A program made the translations under genes and the position numbers. The notes below the pieces were generated by a model that saw only the letters and a program-made list of their open reading frames with translations, did not search any database and was not told the origin of the DNA. Positions 25,241 to 33,537 of a DNA stretch of 64,000 nucleotides are shown here, one piece after another. Numbering within the stretch: the first letter of the stretch is position 1; each line of letters begins with the position of its first letter. This DNA comes from Campylobacter sp. MIT 12-8780 (GTDB taxonomy: Bacteria > Campylobacterota > Campylobacteria > Campylobacterales > Campylobacteraceae), in contig NZ_QHLL01000002.1 in NCBI RefSeq assembly GCF_006864535.1, forward strand, positions 182,180-246,179. The letters run 5' to 3'.

Positions 25241-26584
25241 ATGAAAGAATTTGATGTCATCGTTATCGGTGCTGGAATTTCAGGTGCAGCTTTGTTTTAT
25301 GAGCTTGCAAGATATACAGATATTAAAAACATTGCACTGCTTGAGAAATACAACGCCCCAGCAACGCTTAATAGCAAGGCTACGAGCAATTCTCAAACCA
25401 TTCATTGCGGAGATATAGAGACAAATTATAGCGCCCAAAAAGCAGCTAAAGTAAAGCCAAATGCTGATATGGTGGTAAAATATGCCCTTAAAGAAAAAGA
25501 AAAAGGCAATCTTTTTGTATATTCACACCAAAAAATGGTGCTTGCTGTTGGCGATAAAGAGTGCGAATATCTTACAAATCGTTATGAAGAATTTAAAAGT
25601 TTGTATCCTTACGCACAATTTTTTGACAAAACTCAGCTTAAAAAGCTTGAGCCAAAAGTTGTACTTGGCAAAGATGGCATAAAAGATAGAAGTGAAAATA
25701 TAGTCGCTATGGGTGCTGAAGCTGGCAAGTCTTATACGACTATTGATTTTGGTAAGATGAGTGAAAGCTTGGTAAAAAACGCCACACAGGAGGATAAAAA
25801 TACCTTTGTAGCCTTTAATCAAGAAGTGATTAAGCTTGAGAAAAAAGATGGCTATTTTTATATTTTTACCAAAGATTATCAAGAATACAGAGCAAAAGCT
25901 ATAGTAGTAAATGCCGGAGCGCACTCCTTATATCTTGCACATAAAATGGGCGTTGGGCTTGATAAGTCTTGTTGGCCTGTAGCTGGGAGCTTTTATTTAA
26001 CCAAACAAAAGCTTTTAAATGGCAAGGTTTATACAGTGCAAAATCCAAAACTTCCTTTTGCGGCTTTGCATGGCGATCCAGATATCATGGCTGATATGAA
26101 TACCCGCTTTGGACCTACTGCACTTGTGATCCCAAAACTTGAACGATATAGAGGCTTAAAGTCAATGCCTGAATTTTTTGAAGCCTTAAAATTTGACAAA
26201 ATGGTTGCAAAAGTAAGCCTTGATATGCTTAAGGATAAGGTTGTAAGAAATTATATATTTTATAATTATTTATATGAAATTCCAATGCTTAATAAACAAT
26301 TATTTGCCAAAAAGATAGGTAAAATCATACCTAGCTTAAAACCAGAGGATATTTACTATGCTCATGGCTTTGGTGGGGTGCGTCCTCAAGTGATCGATAA
26401 AACAAAAGGTGAATTACTTTTAGGCGAAGCAAGTATCAATGATATAGAAGGCATTATCTTTAACATGACTCCAAGTCCGGGCGCAACAAGTTGCTTAGGC
26501 AATGCTAAAAAAGATGCTTTAAGCGTGTGTGCGTATTTGGGCGCAAAGTTTGATGAGGATAAATTTCAAAGCGAGCTAGTGTAG
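25241..26584 (+). CDS. mqo: Malate:quinone oxidoreductase
   Basis: FAD enzyme that oxidises malate to oxaloacetate and reduces menaquinone at the inner membrane, replacing malate dehydrogenase in the citric acid cycle. 447 residues. DVIVIGAGISGAALFYEL near residue 5 is the FAD dinucleotide-binding motif; FGPTALVIPKLERY and the C-terminal NMTPSPGATSCLGNAKKD are conserved in the epsilon-class Mqo. A TPSPGAT-like end also occurs in L-2-hydroxyglutarate dehydrogenase relatives, but C. jejuni Cj0393c in the same position is the experimentally studied Mqo. Confidence 0.9.
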   Translation: MKEFDVIVIGAGISGAALFYELARYTDIKNIALLEKYNAPATLNSKATSNSQTIHCGDIETNYSAQKAAKVKPNADMVVKYALKEKEKGNLFVYSHQKMVLAVGDKECEYLTNRYEEFKSLYPYAQFFDKTQLKKLEPKVVLGKDGIKDRSENIVAMGAEAGKSYTTIDFGKMSESLVKNATQEDKNTFVAFNQEVIKLEKKDGYFYIFTKDYQEYRAKAIVVNAGAHSLYLAHKMGVGLDKSCWPVAGSFYLTKQKLLNGKVYTVQNPKLPFAALHGDPDIMADMNTRFGPTALVIPKLERYRGLKSMPEFFEALKFDKMVAKVSLDMLKDKVVRNYIFYNYLYEIPMLNKQLFAKKIGKIIPSLKPEDIYYAHGFGGVRPQVIDKTKGELLLGEASINDIEGIIFNMTPSPGATSCLGNAKKDALSVCAYLGAKFDEDKFQSELV

Positions 26585-26606
26585 CCTTTTTGTTTCCAAA
26601 ATACGC

Positions 26607-26612
26607 TATGAT
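26607..26612 (+). promoter_or_regulatory. -10 box (TATGAT) before pyk
   Basis: CGCTATGATATG lies 23 bases before the pyk ATG, with TTTTTGTTTCC about 10 bases upstream as T-rich element. Weak but well placed. Confidence 0.4.
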
Positions 26613-26634
26613 ATGAGAAAATCAAGGAGAAATG

Positions 26635-28080
26635 ATGATTAAAAAAACAAAGATTGTCGCAACCGTTGGACCAGCTAGCCAGAGCAAGGAAGTGTTAAAG
26701 CAAATGATCATCAACGGGGTAAATGTTTTTCGTCTTAATTTCTCACATGGCACGCACGAATACCACCAAAACAACCTTAGCACCATTCGAGAAGTTGCTA
26801 AAGAACTTGGCGCAAGAGTGGGAATTTTGCAAGATATTAGCGGACCAAAGATAAGAACCTTAGAGCTTAAAGAACCTTTTGAGCTTAAAAGTGGCGATAG
26901 GCTTGATTTTTATAAAGAGCACATCATCGGCGAAAAAATAGCACCAAATCATTACAAACTAGGTATAAATCACCCAGAAATTCTTGATATGCTTAAAATT
27001 GGCGAATATATCTATCTTTATGATGGTAGCATTAGGGCTATAGTTGTGAAAATCAGCGATGATAAGGTAGAAAGCGTGATTGAAAATGATGGCTTTTTAA
27101 GCTCAAACAAGGGTATAAATTTCCCAAATACTCGTATTAATATCGATGTAATTACGACTAAAGATAAGGACGATTTGCTTTGGGGGATTGAAAATAATGT
27201 GGATTTTTTAGCTATATCTTTTGTTCAAAATGCCCATGATATAGATGAAGTAAAGCAAATTTTAGCGCAAAACAATGCTAAAATAGCTATATTTGCCAAG
27301 ATAGAAAAATTTGACGCTGTAGAAAATATCGATGAAATCATCAAAACAAGCGATGGCATAATGGTAGCAAGAGGCGATCTTGGTATAGAAGTGCCGTATT
27401 TTAAAGTCCCAAATATACAAAAACAAATCATCTTTAAAGCAAATCAAGCCAGCAAGCCCGTCATCACAGCCACTCAAATGCTCTTTTCTTTGGCAAAAAC
27501 CAAAAATGCTACAAGAGCTGAAATTTCAGATGTCGCAAATGCTGTTTTAGATGGCACTGATGCGGTAATGCTTAGCGAAGAAAGTGCAGTGGGTATAGAT
27601 CCGGCAAATGCTGTAGATATCATGGCAAAAACGATTATAGAGACAGAAAAAAACTATCCTTACAACAAATTTAGTCTTTTTGATGACTTTGATGAAACAG
27701 ATATTATGATGCGTTCAAGCGTCCATCTTGCAAGGGATTTAAATGTTAATGCACTTATTGCTCTTACAAGTAGTGGAAAAAGTGCCATTAAAATGGCAAG
27801 GTATCGCCCAAATGCAAGTATTATCGCTGCAGCACATAGCGAAAAAACCTTGAATTTTTTAAGTATAGTTTGGGGCGTGAATGCTGCAGTTCTTGTTGAT
27901 GGAGATAAGAGAGATTTAACAGATCTTATAAAAGATGCGGTAAATACAAGCCTCAAACAAGGATTTATCGACAAAGATAAAACTTATATCCTTACAGCTG
28001 GTTTTCCAACCGGTGTTGAGGGCTCGTGTAATCTTATTCGCTTACTTAAAAAAGAGCAAATTGAGTATTATTTAAGGTGA
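26635..28080 (+). CDS. pyk: Pyruvate kinase
   Basis: Final glycolytic enzyme; in Campylobacter, which lacks phosphofructokinase, it works in amino-acid and gluconeogenic carbon flow. 481 residues with an A domain (KTKIVATVGPAS at the start), a B domain lid (about 70-165), MVARGDLGIEVPY (substrate and metal site), KPVITATQMLFS and a C-terminal allosteric domain. The second of two tandem ATG codons is chosen because it lies 5 bases after AAGGAG; the first is only 2 bases away. Confidence 0.96.
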   Translation: MIKKTKIVATVGPASQSKEVLKQMIINGVNVFRLNFSHGTHEYHQNNLSTIREVAKELGARVGILQDISGPKIRTLELKEPFELKSGDRLDFYKEHIIGEKIAPNHYKLGINHPEILDMLKIGEYIYLYDGSIRAIVVKISDDKVESVIENDGFLSSNKGINFPNTRINIDVITTKDKDDLLWGIENNVDFLAISFVQNAHDIDEVKQILAQNNAKIAIFAKIEKFDAVENIDEIIKTSDGIMVARGDLGIEVPYFKVPNIQKQIIFKANQASKPVITATQMLFSLAKTKNATRAEISDVANAVLDGTDAVMLSEESAVGIDPANAVDIMAKTIIETEKNYPYNKFSLFDDFDETDIMMRSSVHLARDLNVNALIALTSSGKSAIKMARYRPNASIIAAAHSEKTLNFLSIVWGVNAAVLVDGDKRDLTDLIKDAVNTSLKQGFIDKDKTYILTAGFPTGVEGSCNLIRLLKKEQIEYYLR

Positions 28081-28094
28081 GTTTTCACCTTTTT
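28074..28094 (+). terminator. Rho-independent terminator of pyk
   Basis: AAGGTGA and TCACCTT form a 7-bp stem with a 4-base loop followed by TTT. The first arm includes the pyk stop codon, so the hairpin forms directly at the gene end. Confidence 0.7.
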
Positions 28095-28179
28095 GAGCGT
28101 AAAAACCTTAAAAAACTCATTAATTTATCCTGATTTTAAAGCTTTCTTTGTTAAAATTTACTCTTTTTAGAGGGTGTGT

Positions 28180-29568
28180 ATGAAAAACAATATAGACGAA
28201 AATGTGGATTTGGATTTAGAAAGAGCGATTTTGAGTTCTTGCTTGTATAGTGAGGATTCTTATGCGAGTATTGCTGGGGATATTGAGCCAAGTGATTTTA
28301 GCTTTAAGCCTCATCAAGATATATTCAAAGCCTTTGTAGCATGCGTGAGTGCAAACGATCCTATCAGCTCAAGTTTTGTAAAAAAACACGGCAAGATTGA
28401 TGAGAATGTATTTAATGAAGTGCTTTCTACTACAGCTATAGTTGATATTGTTAAATACGCTCACGAGCTTCGTGAAAAATCTATCAAAAGACAGCTTTTA
28501 AATTTCGCTCACACCATACCTTCAAAGATCAACTCAAACAAAGCCGTATCACAAATCACTGATGAATTAAATAAAGAAATTTTTAACCTTACAAATCGCG
28601 TTAATAGCGCTGATATAAAAGATATGCAAGTGGTTTTAAGCGAGCTTTTGGAAGAGTTTAAAAAGCAAAAGCAAAGTGAGCACAGAGAAATTTTAGGGCT
28701 TGATACAGGCTTTTCTGATTTAAACAAAATGATAAAAGGCTTTAAAGATGGTGATCTTATCATCGTTGCAGCAAGACCGGGTATGGGTAAAACAACGATT
28801 TGTTTAAATTTCATCGAAAAGGCGTTAAGAGAAGATCAAGGTGTGGTATTTTTCTCTCTTGAAATGCCAGCTACTCAGATCATGCAAAGATTACTTTCAG
28901 CCAAAACTTCCATTCCTCTTCAAAGGCTTTTGATTGCGGATTTAAATGATGATGAATGGAGCAGGGTAAGTGATGCTTGTGATGAGTATTCAAAGAAAAA
29001 CTTTTATATTTATGATAGTGGATATGCAAGTATCACGGATATTAGAGCTGTTTTAAGAAGGTTAAAATCAAGCGATGAGAGTATCAAGCTTTGCGTGGTG
29101 GATTATATAGGCTTGATGATGAGTAATTCAGACTTTAAAGATAGACATTTACAAGTGAGTGAAATTTCAAGAGGCTTAAAACTTCTTGCAAGAGAGCTTG
29201 ATATGCCTATCATCGCTCTTTCTCAGCTTAACAGAAGCCTTGAAAGTAGAGCAAATAAACGCCCAATGCTTAGTGATTTACGTGAAAGTGGAGCCATAGA
29301 ACAAGACGCAGATACCATACTTTTTGTATATAGAGATGAAGTGTATAGAGAACAAGAAGAAAAAGAAAGAGAAAATAAAGCAAAGGCTGAAGGCAAGGAA
29401 TATGTCAGGAAATTTATCCCACACCCTTTTGAAGAAAAAGCAGAACTTATAGTAGGTAAAAACAGAAATGGACCTACAGGCACGGTTGAGCTTGTTTTTT
29501 ATAAAGAAAAATCAAGTTTTGCTCAAGTTCCTAAGGAAGAATTTGTAGCAACGAGTTTTGAAGAATGA
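28180..29568 (+). CDS. dnaB: Replicative DNA helicase DnaB
   Basis: Hexameric 5'-3' helicase of the replication fork. 462 residues. The N-terminal DnaG-interacting domain (VDLDLERAILSSCLY, about 8-110) is followed by the RecA-like core: AARPGMGKTTICLNF (Walker A, about 202), FFSLEMPATQIMQRLLS, LCVVDYIGLM (Walker B), and LSQLNRSLESR with DLRESGAIEQDAD. No intein. ATG 28180 is chosen; the GTG at 28174 is just ahead of it and would add two residues. Confidence 0.96.
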   Translation: MKNNIDENVDLDLERAILSSCLYSEDSYASIAGDIEPSDFSFKPHQDIFKAFVACVSANDPISSSFVKKHGKIDENVFNEVLSTTAIVDIVKYAHELREKSIKRQLLNFAHTIPSKINSNKAVSQITDELNKEIFNLTNRVNSADIKDMQVVLSELLEEFKKQKQSEHREILGLDTGFSDLNKMIKGFKDGDLIIVAARPGMGKTTICLNFIEKALREDQGVVFFSLEMPATQIMQRLLSAKTSIPLQRLLIADLNDDEWSRVSDACDEYSKKNFYIYDSGYASITDIRAVLRRLKSSDESIKLCVVDYIGLMMSNSDFKDRHLQVSEISRGLKLLARELDMPIIALSQLNRSLESRANKRPMLSDLRESGAIEQDADTILFVYRDEVYREQEEKERENKAKAEGKEYVRKFIPHPFEEKAELIVGKNRNGPTGTVELVFYKEKSSFAQVPKEEFVATSFEE

Positions 29569-29611
29569 GTGTGAATTGCTAGGATTTATTCTTTTTTTAC
29601 GAAAGAATGAT

Positions 29612-29617
29612 TATAAT
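29612..29617 (+). promoter_or_regulatory. -10 box (TATAAT) before lpxD
   Basis: GATTATAATATT lies about 26 bases before the lpxD start. A small inverted repeat (ATTCTTT...AAAGAAT, 29588-29608) lies just upstream and may be the end of the dnaB transcript or an incidental AT-rich repeat. Confidence 0.5.
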
Positions 29618-29642
29618 ATTTTTATTTTATTAAGGGGCGATG

Positions 29643-30611
29643 ATGAAATTAAGCGAGATAGCGGAGTTTTTGGGGCTTGAGTTTAAGGGCGAGGATTTAG
29701 AGATTAAGGCTTTAAATTCGCTTTCAAGGGCAAGTTTTGATGAATTGAGTTATTGCGATAGCGATAAAAATGCCAAGAATATCGCTCATTGCGGAGCTGG
29801 AGCGATCATAGTAAGCAAAAAGCATGAAAATTTAGTGCCAAAAGATATGCAAAAGCTCGTCAGTGCTAATCCTCAGCTTTCTTTTGCGTATTTAAGTAAG
29901 CTATATGCAAAGCCTTTAGTATCGAATGAAAAAAAACCAAATACTATCGCTAAAAGTGCTACTATAATGCCAAATGTGTATTTAGGAAGTGGCGTAAATA
30001 TAGGCGAAAATGTCGTGATTATGGCAGGAGCGTATATAGGTGATAATGTCAGCATAGGCGATTTTAGTATAATCCACCCAAATGTGGTTATTTATAGTGA
30101 TAGTCAAATCGGTAAAAAATGCCATTTGCTTGCAAACTGCGTTATAGGAAGTGATGGCTTTGGTTATGCTCACAACAACGCTGGGGAGCATTATAAAATT
30201 TATCATAATGGCAATGTGATTTTAGAAGATTTTGTTGAGATTGGGGCTTGCACGAGTATCGATAGGGCTGTGTTTGAAAGCACCATTATCAAGGCTGGGA
30301 CTAAGGTTGATAATCTTGTTCAAATAGGACATAACTGCGTTATTGGCAAAAACTGCATTATCGTAGCTCAAACAGGAATTTCTGGCTCAAGCGAACTCGG
30401 GCAAAATGTCGTTATGGGCGGGCAAAGTGCGACAAGCGGACATCTTAAGATAGGCGATTTTACTACCGTTGCTGCACGAGGTGGGGTAAGTAAGAGCTTA
30501 GAAGGAGGCAGGGTATATGGAGGCTTTCCTATCATGCTTCAAAAAGATTGGCTTAAATTTCAAGCTAAGCTTGCAAATTTGTTTCATAAGGATTTAAAAA
30601 CAAAAGAATAA
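29643..30611 (+). CDS. lpxD: UDP-3-O-acylglucosamine N-acyltransferase
   Basis: Adds the N-linked acyl chain in lipid A synthesis. 322 residues. The N-terminal uridine-binding domain (about 1-95) precedes a left-handed beta helix of hexapeptide repeats (about 100-290; for example [18 protein letters not shown]), with the conserved catalytic His in [12 protein letters not shown]-terminal helical tail ends the protein. The second of two ATG codons is chosen, 5 bases after AAGGGG. C. jejuni LpxD places N-linked chains on the GlcN3N form of lipid A; whether that holds here depends on gnnA/gnnB, not in the window. Confidence 0.95.
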   Translation: MKLSEIAEFLGLEFKGEDLEIKALNSLSRASFDELSYCDSDKNAKNIAHCGAGAIIVSKKHENLVPKDMQKLVSANPQLSFAYLSKLYAKPLVSNEKKPNTIAKSATIMPNVYLGSGVNIGENVVIMAGAYIGDNVSIGDFSIIHPNVVIYSDSQIGKKCHLLANCVIGSDGFGYAHNNAGEHYKIYHNGNVILEDFVEIGACTSIDRAVFESTIIKAGTKVDNLVQIGHNCVIGKNCIIVAQTGISGSSELGQNVVMGGQSATSGHLKIGDFTTVAARGGVSKSLEGGRVYGGFPIMLQKDWLKFQAKLANLFHKDLKTKE

Positions 30612-30631
30612 ATTAAGAAGCTATGAAAGTC

Positions 30632-30661
30632 AAGAAAAGGGCTGAATTTAGCTCTTTTCTT
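30632..30661 (+). terminator. Terminator hairpin after lpxD
   Basis: AAGAAAAGGGCT pairs with AGCTCTTTTCTT (one G-T wobble) around a 6-base loop, 21 bases past the lpxD stop, and is followed by TTG-rich DNA. A 12-bp stem with a T-rich 3' arm is a good candidate. Confidence 0.6.
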
Positions 30662-30786
30662 TGCTTGTGTTTTAAAGATATTAGCTATTAAAGCTAAGAA
30701 ATACCTAGCCACACAAGAGCTAAATGCGTCTATAAGTCCTATATTTCACATCATTTTAGTGCGTAAATACTCGTAAATATTTTCAA

Positions 30787-30810
30787 AATCTAGGCTAAAA
30801 AGCCTAGATT
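30787..30810 (-). terminator. Rho-independent terminator of the pseudoazurin gene
   Basis: A perfect 10-bp stem, AATCTAGGCT/AGCCTAGATT, with a 4-base loop lies 7 bases past the stop codon of the minus-strand gene and is followed on that strand by TTTTG. The region between it and the lpxD terminator (30662-30786) shows no gene. Confidence 0.75.
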
Positions 30811-30816
30811 GAAACT

Positions 30817-31254
30817 TTATTTTTGAATTTGAGCAGCGTATTTATTAAATCTTTCTTTTGCCTTTGCTGGTTTAAATAAGCCATCATTTACCTTATCAGC
30901 ATTAACAGCTTTTCCAACTTGAATGAGTCCTACCATACCCATTGGAGTGTGAGGGACGCATTCATATACATATACGCCTTCTTTATCAAGCTTTACGCTG
31001 TATTTTTCACCTTTTTTTACTGTTCCACCCGGACTTTGAAAACTTGAAGCACCATCTGGAACAAGCACACTTTTAACATTGTGAGTTGGATCAGTAGCCA
31101 CAAAAGTGATAGTATCACCTGCAGCTGCTTTGACATAAGCTGGTTCAAAAACCATAATGCCATCAGCACCTTTATTAAGCATCTTTACTTCATGTTCGGC
31201 TGCAAAAAGAGCACTAACGCCTACCATAGCAAGCATTGCTAAAGTTTTTTTCAT
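30817..31254 (-). CDS. Pseudoazurin-type blue copper protein
   Basis: A periplasmic single-copper electron carrier. 145 residues: signal peptide MKKTLAMLAMVGVSALFAA, then one cupredoxin domain. Copper ligands are His58 in DPTHNVKS, Cys99 and His102 in YECVPHTPMGMVG, and Met107; the C-x2-H-x4-M spacing is that of pseudoazurin. A C-terminal tail of about 30 residues follows the domain. Pseudoazurins donate electrons to nitrite or nitrous oxide reductases or to cytochrome c peroxidases; none is adjacent here, so the partner is unknown. I do not recall a counterpart in C. jejuni. Single-gene unit with its own promoter and terminator. Confidence 0.92.
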   Translation of the reverse strand: MKKTLAMLAMVGVSALFAAEHEVKMLNKGADGIMVFEPAYVKAAAGDTITFVATDPTHNVKSVLVPDGASSFQSPGGTVKKGEKYSVKLDKEGVYVYECVPHTPMGMVGLIQVGKAVNADKVNDGLFKPAKAKERFNKYAAQIQK

Positions 31255-31308
31255 TTGAAATCCTTTAAGAATTGAATTTTTTAAAACACAAATTTTTGTG
31301 TGAGAATA

Positions 31309-31314
31309 ATTATA
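31309..31314 (-). promoter_or_regulatory. -10 box (TATAAT) for the pseudoazurin gene
   Basis: On the minus strand AGTTATAATTATT lies 55 bases before the ATG at 31254. The leader between them carries a 7-bp inverted repeat, ACACAAA-TT-TTTGTGT (about 31286-31301), that could be an operator or an RNA hairpin. Confidence 0.5.
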
Positions 31315-31492
31315 ACTTTAAAATAGTTAATTCATTATTAAGTTTTATTAAAACTTATATATTATTAGAATTCAAAGATATAAGATAATATTTTAGATAT
31401 TAATATTTCTTATTGTTTTTAAGTAGTTTTTAAAAAATGACATGATATTATCATCACACTTAAAAAAAAATATTTTATAGAAAGGATAAGCA

Positions 31493-31597
31493 GTGAAAAA
31501 GATCGTTTTTGCAGCTCTTTTGAGCCTTTTTAGCATTTCAGCTTTTGCTTGCGCTGATCATAATACTAAATCTGATCAAGCTAGCCATCAACATTAA
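31493..31597 (+). CDS. Small secreted peptide (34 aa), unknown function
   Basis: GTG-started frame with AAAGGA 6-11 bases upstream. It encodes a convincing signal peptide (MKKIVFAALLSLFSISAFA) followed by only 15 residues, CADHNTKSDQASHQH. The Cys directly after the predicted cut could make it a lipoprotein, although the lipobox (AFAC) is poor. The mature part has three His and one Cys, so metal binding is possible. A strong terminator begins 5 bases after the stop, which marks this as a complete transcript unit. Too short for standard gene finding; support comes from start, signal and terminator together. Confidence 0.7.
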   Translation: MKKIVFAALLSLFSISAFACADHNTKSDQASHQH

Positions 31598-31602
31598 ATT
31601 TT

Positions 31603-31625
31603 AAGCCTGAGTTATTCAGGCTTTT
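31603..31625 (+). terminator. Rho-independent terminator of the small peptide gene
   Basis: AAGCCTGA and TCAGGCTT form an 8-bp stem with a 5-base loop followed by TTTT. It lies 5 bases after the stop at 31597. Confidence 0.8.
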
Positions 31626-31730
31626 GTGTTTATTTTTATTCTACACTTTTGCAATTTTCTTTCATTTTTACAAAATTTTAGTAAAACTTTGCTACACTTA
31701 AAAAATTTCATTTTTTACTAGGAAAAGATC

Positions 31731-32330
31731 ATGAAACACATCAAAAAAATAGCCAAACTTACCATGATAGCAGGACTGAGTGCGGTTGCAGCTGGAGCTT
31801 TGATAGCTTGCAATGATGGAGGAACTAGGGCAGAGGATATGAGCCAAAATGCCCAGCAAGGTGCCTTTGTCATTATAGAAGAAGTTGCAAAAGGCGAGTA
31901 TAAGATCAAAGAACAATTCCCAAGTGCTGAAACTAGAGTGGTTTTACAAGAACTTAATGGCACTGAAAGAGTGCTTACTAAAGCAGAAATGGACGCCTTG
32001 CTTAAACAAGAAGAAGCTAAAATTGATAATGGCACTTCAAAGCTTACTCAAGAAAACGCCCAAATGAGCGGAGGTGGTTTAAGCTTAGGAGAAGCCTTAC
32101 TTGCTAGTGCAGCTGGAGCTATCATAGGTTCTTGGATAGGCTCAAAACTTTTTAATAATCAAAATTTTGCCAACAATCAAAGAGGAGCTTTTTCAAATCA
32201 AAGTGCCTATCAAAGAAGTATGAATAGCTTTAACAGCCAAAACGCAAGGGCTGGTTCAAGCTCAAGATCAGGCTTTTTTGGAGGCGGTTCAAAGGCAGCA
32301 AGTTCAAGTTCAAGCAGCTTTGGCTCTTAA
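31731..32330 (+). CDS. UPF0323 family lipoprotein
   Basis: 199 residues. Signal peptide with lipobox (GALIAC, Cys near residue 27), an N-terminal globular part (about 30-105; FVIIEEVAKGEYKIKEQFPS), a Gly/Ala hydrophobic stretch (LLASAAGAIIGSWIGSKLF, about 118-136) and a low-complexity tail rich in Ser, Gly, Asn and Gln ending SSSSSFGS. Equivalent to C. jejuni Cj0371, which affects motility and colonisation. The architecture, and the ATP-grasp enzyme that follows 21 bases later, match the YgiB/YgiC gene pair of E. coli. Confidence 0.88.
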   Translation: MKHIKKIAKLTMIAGLSAVAAGALIACNDGGTRAEDMSQNAQQGAFVIIEEVAKGEYKIKEQFPSAETRVVLQELNGTERVLTKAEMDALLKQEEAKIDNGTSKLTQENAQMSGGGLSLGEALLASAAGAIIGSWIGSKLFNNQNFANNQRGAFSNQSAYQRSMNSFNSQNARAGSSSRSGFFGGGSKAASSSSSSFGS

Positions 32331-32351
32331 TTTAATAAAGATGAGGTTAAT

Positions 32352-33524
32352 ATGAATTTTTTAAGAGTAAAAGCCCTTGAAAAAAGCTATTTAGAAAGCA
32401 TAGGTTTTAGCTGGCACACCGATAATGATGGCAGTGAGTATCTTTCAAATGAGCTAGTGCAAGTGAGTCAAAAAGAAGCAAATGCGTATTATGAAGCGGT
32501 AAATGAGCTTTATGATATGGTTGTGGCTGCAGCTCAAGAAGTGATTGATAAGAACCGCTTTGATGAGTTAGGCATTCCTTTTAACTTAATTGATGCTATT
32601 AAGATGAGCTGGGAAAATGAGGTGCATTGGCATTTGTATTCTCGCTTTGATCTAGCTGGTGGGCTTGATAGCAAGCCAATTAAGCTTATAGAGTTTAACG
32701 CTGATACTCCAACCAGTCTTTTTGAAACAGCGATTTTACAATGGGCGATTTTAAAGCAAAATGCTCTTGATGAAAGCTTGCAATTTAACAGCCTTTATGA
32801 AAGCTTGATGGATAATTTTAAAAGACTTGTTACTCTTGAAGAAAGCGTTGAGGGCTTTGAGCAGTATTATCAGGGCTGGAAAATCCTTTTTTCAAGTATA
32901 GCTGGTTCTCATGAAGATGAGATCACCACTAAGCTTTTAGCTCATATTGCTAAAGAAGCTGGCTTTGAGAGCGATTTTAGTTTTATTGATGAGGTGGAGT
33001 TTAGCCCAGAGGGAATTTTCAAAAATGGTATCAATTTTGAATATTTCTTTAAGCTTATCCCTTGGGAAAATATAGCCATAGAAGAAGGCGAGCTAGCCAT
33101 GCTTTTAACGCAGATCATGCAAAATCAAAAGGCGATTATCTTAAATCCAGCCTATACCTTACTTTTTCAAAGCAAGGGCATATTAAAAGTGTTATGGGAG
33201 CTTTATCCAAACCATCCTTTGCTTTTAGAAACTAGCGATAAGCCTTTAGTGGGTAAAAAATGCGTGAAAAAGCCTGTTTTTGGTAGAGAAGGAGCAAATA
33301 TAAGCATAATAGAAGCAGATGGTTCTATCAGCTTTGAAACAGGGGGCGAGTATGCAAATAATAAATTCATCTATCAAGAATTTGTGGAGTTTAACGAACA
33401 TGAGGGACAAAAATACCAAGCTGGAGTATTTTTTGCCTATGAGGGCTGTGGTTTAGGCTTTAGAAAAGGCGGCTTGGTGCTTGATAATTTTGCTAAATTT
33501 GTAGGACATATCATAAAGGCATAA
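32352..33524 (+). CDS. Glutathionylspermidine synthase-like ATP-grasp enzyme (YgiC type)
   Basis: 390 residues of the C-terminal synthetase domain family of GspS; no amidase domain. LYSRFDLAGGLDSKPIKLIEFNADTP is the family signature (given here in part: DLAGG and IEFNADTPTS), with KPVFGREGANISI for nucleotide binding and FVGHIIKA at the end. The E. coli homologues YgiC and YjfC keep the ATP-grasp fold, and no glutathionylspermidine synthesis has been shown for YgiC as far as I know. Campylobacter is not known to make glutathione, so another carboxylate-amine ligation is more likely, perhaps on the adjacent lipoprotein. Matches Cj0372 by position. Confidence 0.85.
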   Translation: MNFLRVKALEKSYLESIGFSWHTDNDGSEYLSNELVQVSQKEANAYYEAVNELYDMVVAAAQEVIDKNRFDELGIPFNLIDAIKMSWENEVHWHLYSRFDLAGGLDSKPIKLIEFNADTPTSLFETAILQWAILKQNALDESLQFNSLYESLMDNFKRLVTLEESVEGFEQYYQGWKILFSSIAGSHEDEITTKLLAHIAKEAGFESDFSFIDEVEFSPEGIFKNGINFEYFFKLIPWENIAIEEGELAMLLTQIMQNQKAIILNPAYTLLFQSKGILKVLWELYPNHPLLLETSDKPLVGKKCVKKPVFGREGANISIIEADGSISFETGGEYANNKFIYQEFVEFNEHEGQKYQAGVFFAYEGCGLGFRKGGLVLDNFAKFVGHIIKA

Positions 33525-33537
33525 AAAAGGAGATATA

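Noticed and set aside
30662..30786. A structured small RNA (GCTTGTGT...ACACAAG pairing)
   Set aside because: Arms are short, the loop is long and AT-rich, and no promoter or own terminator is clear apart from those of the flanking genes.
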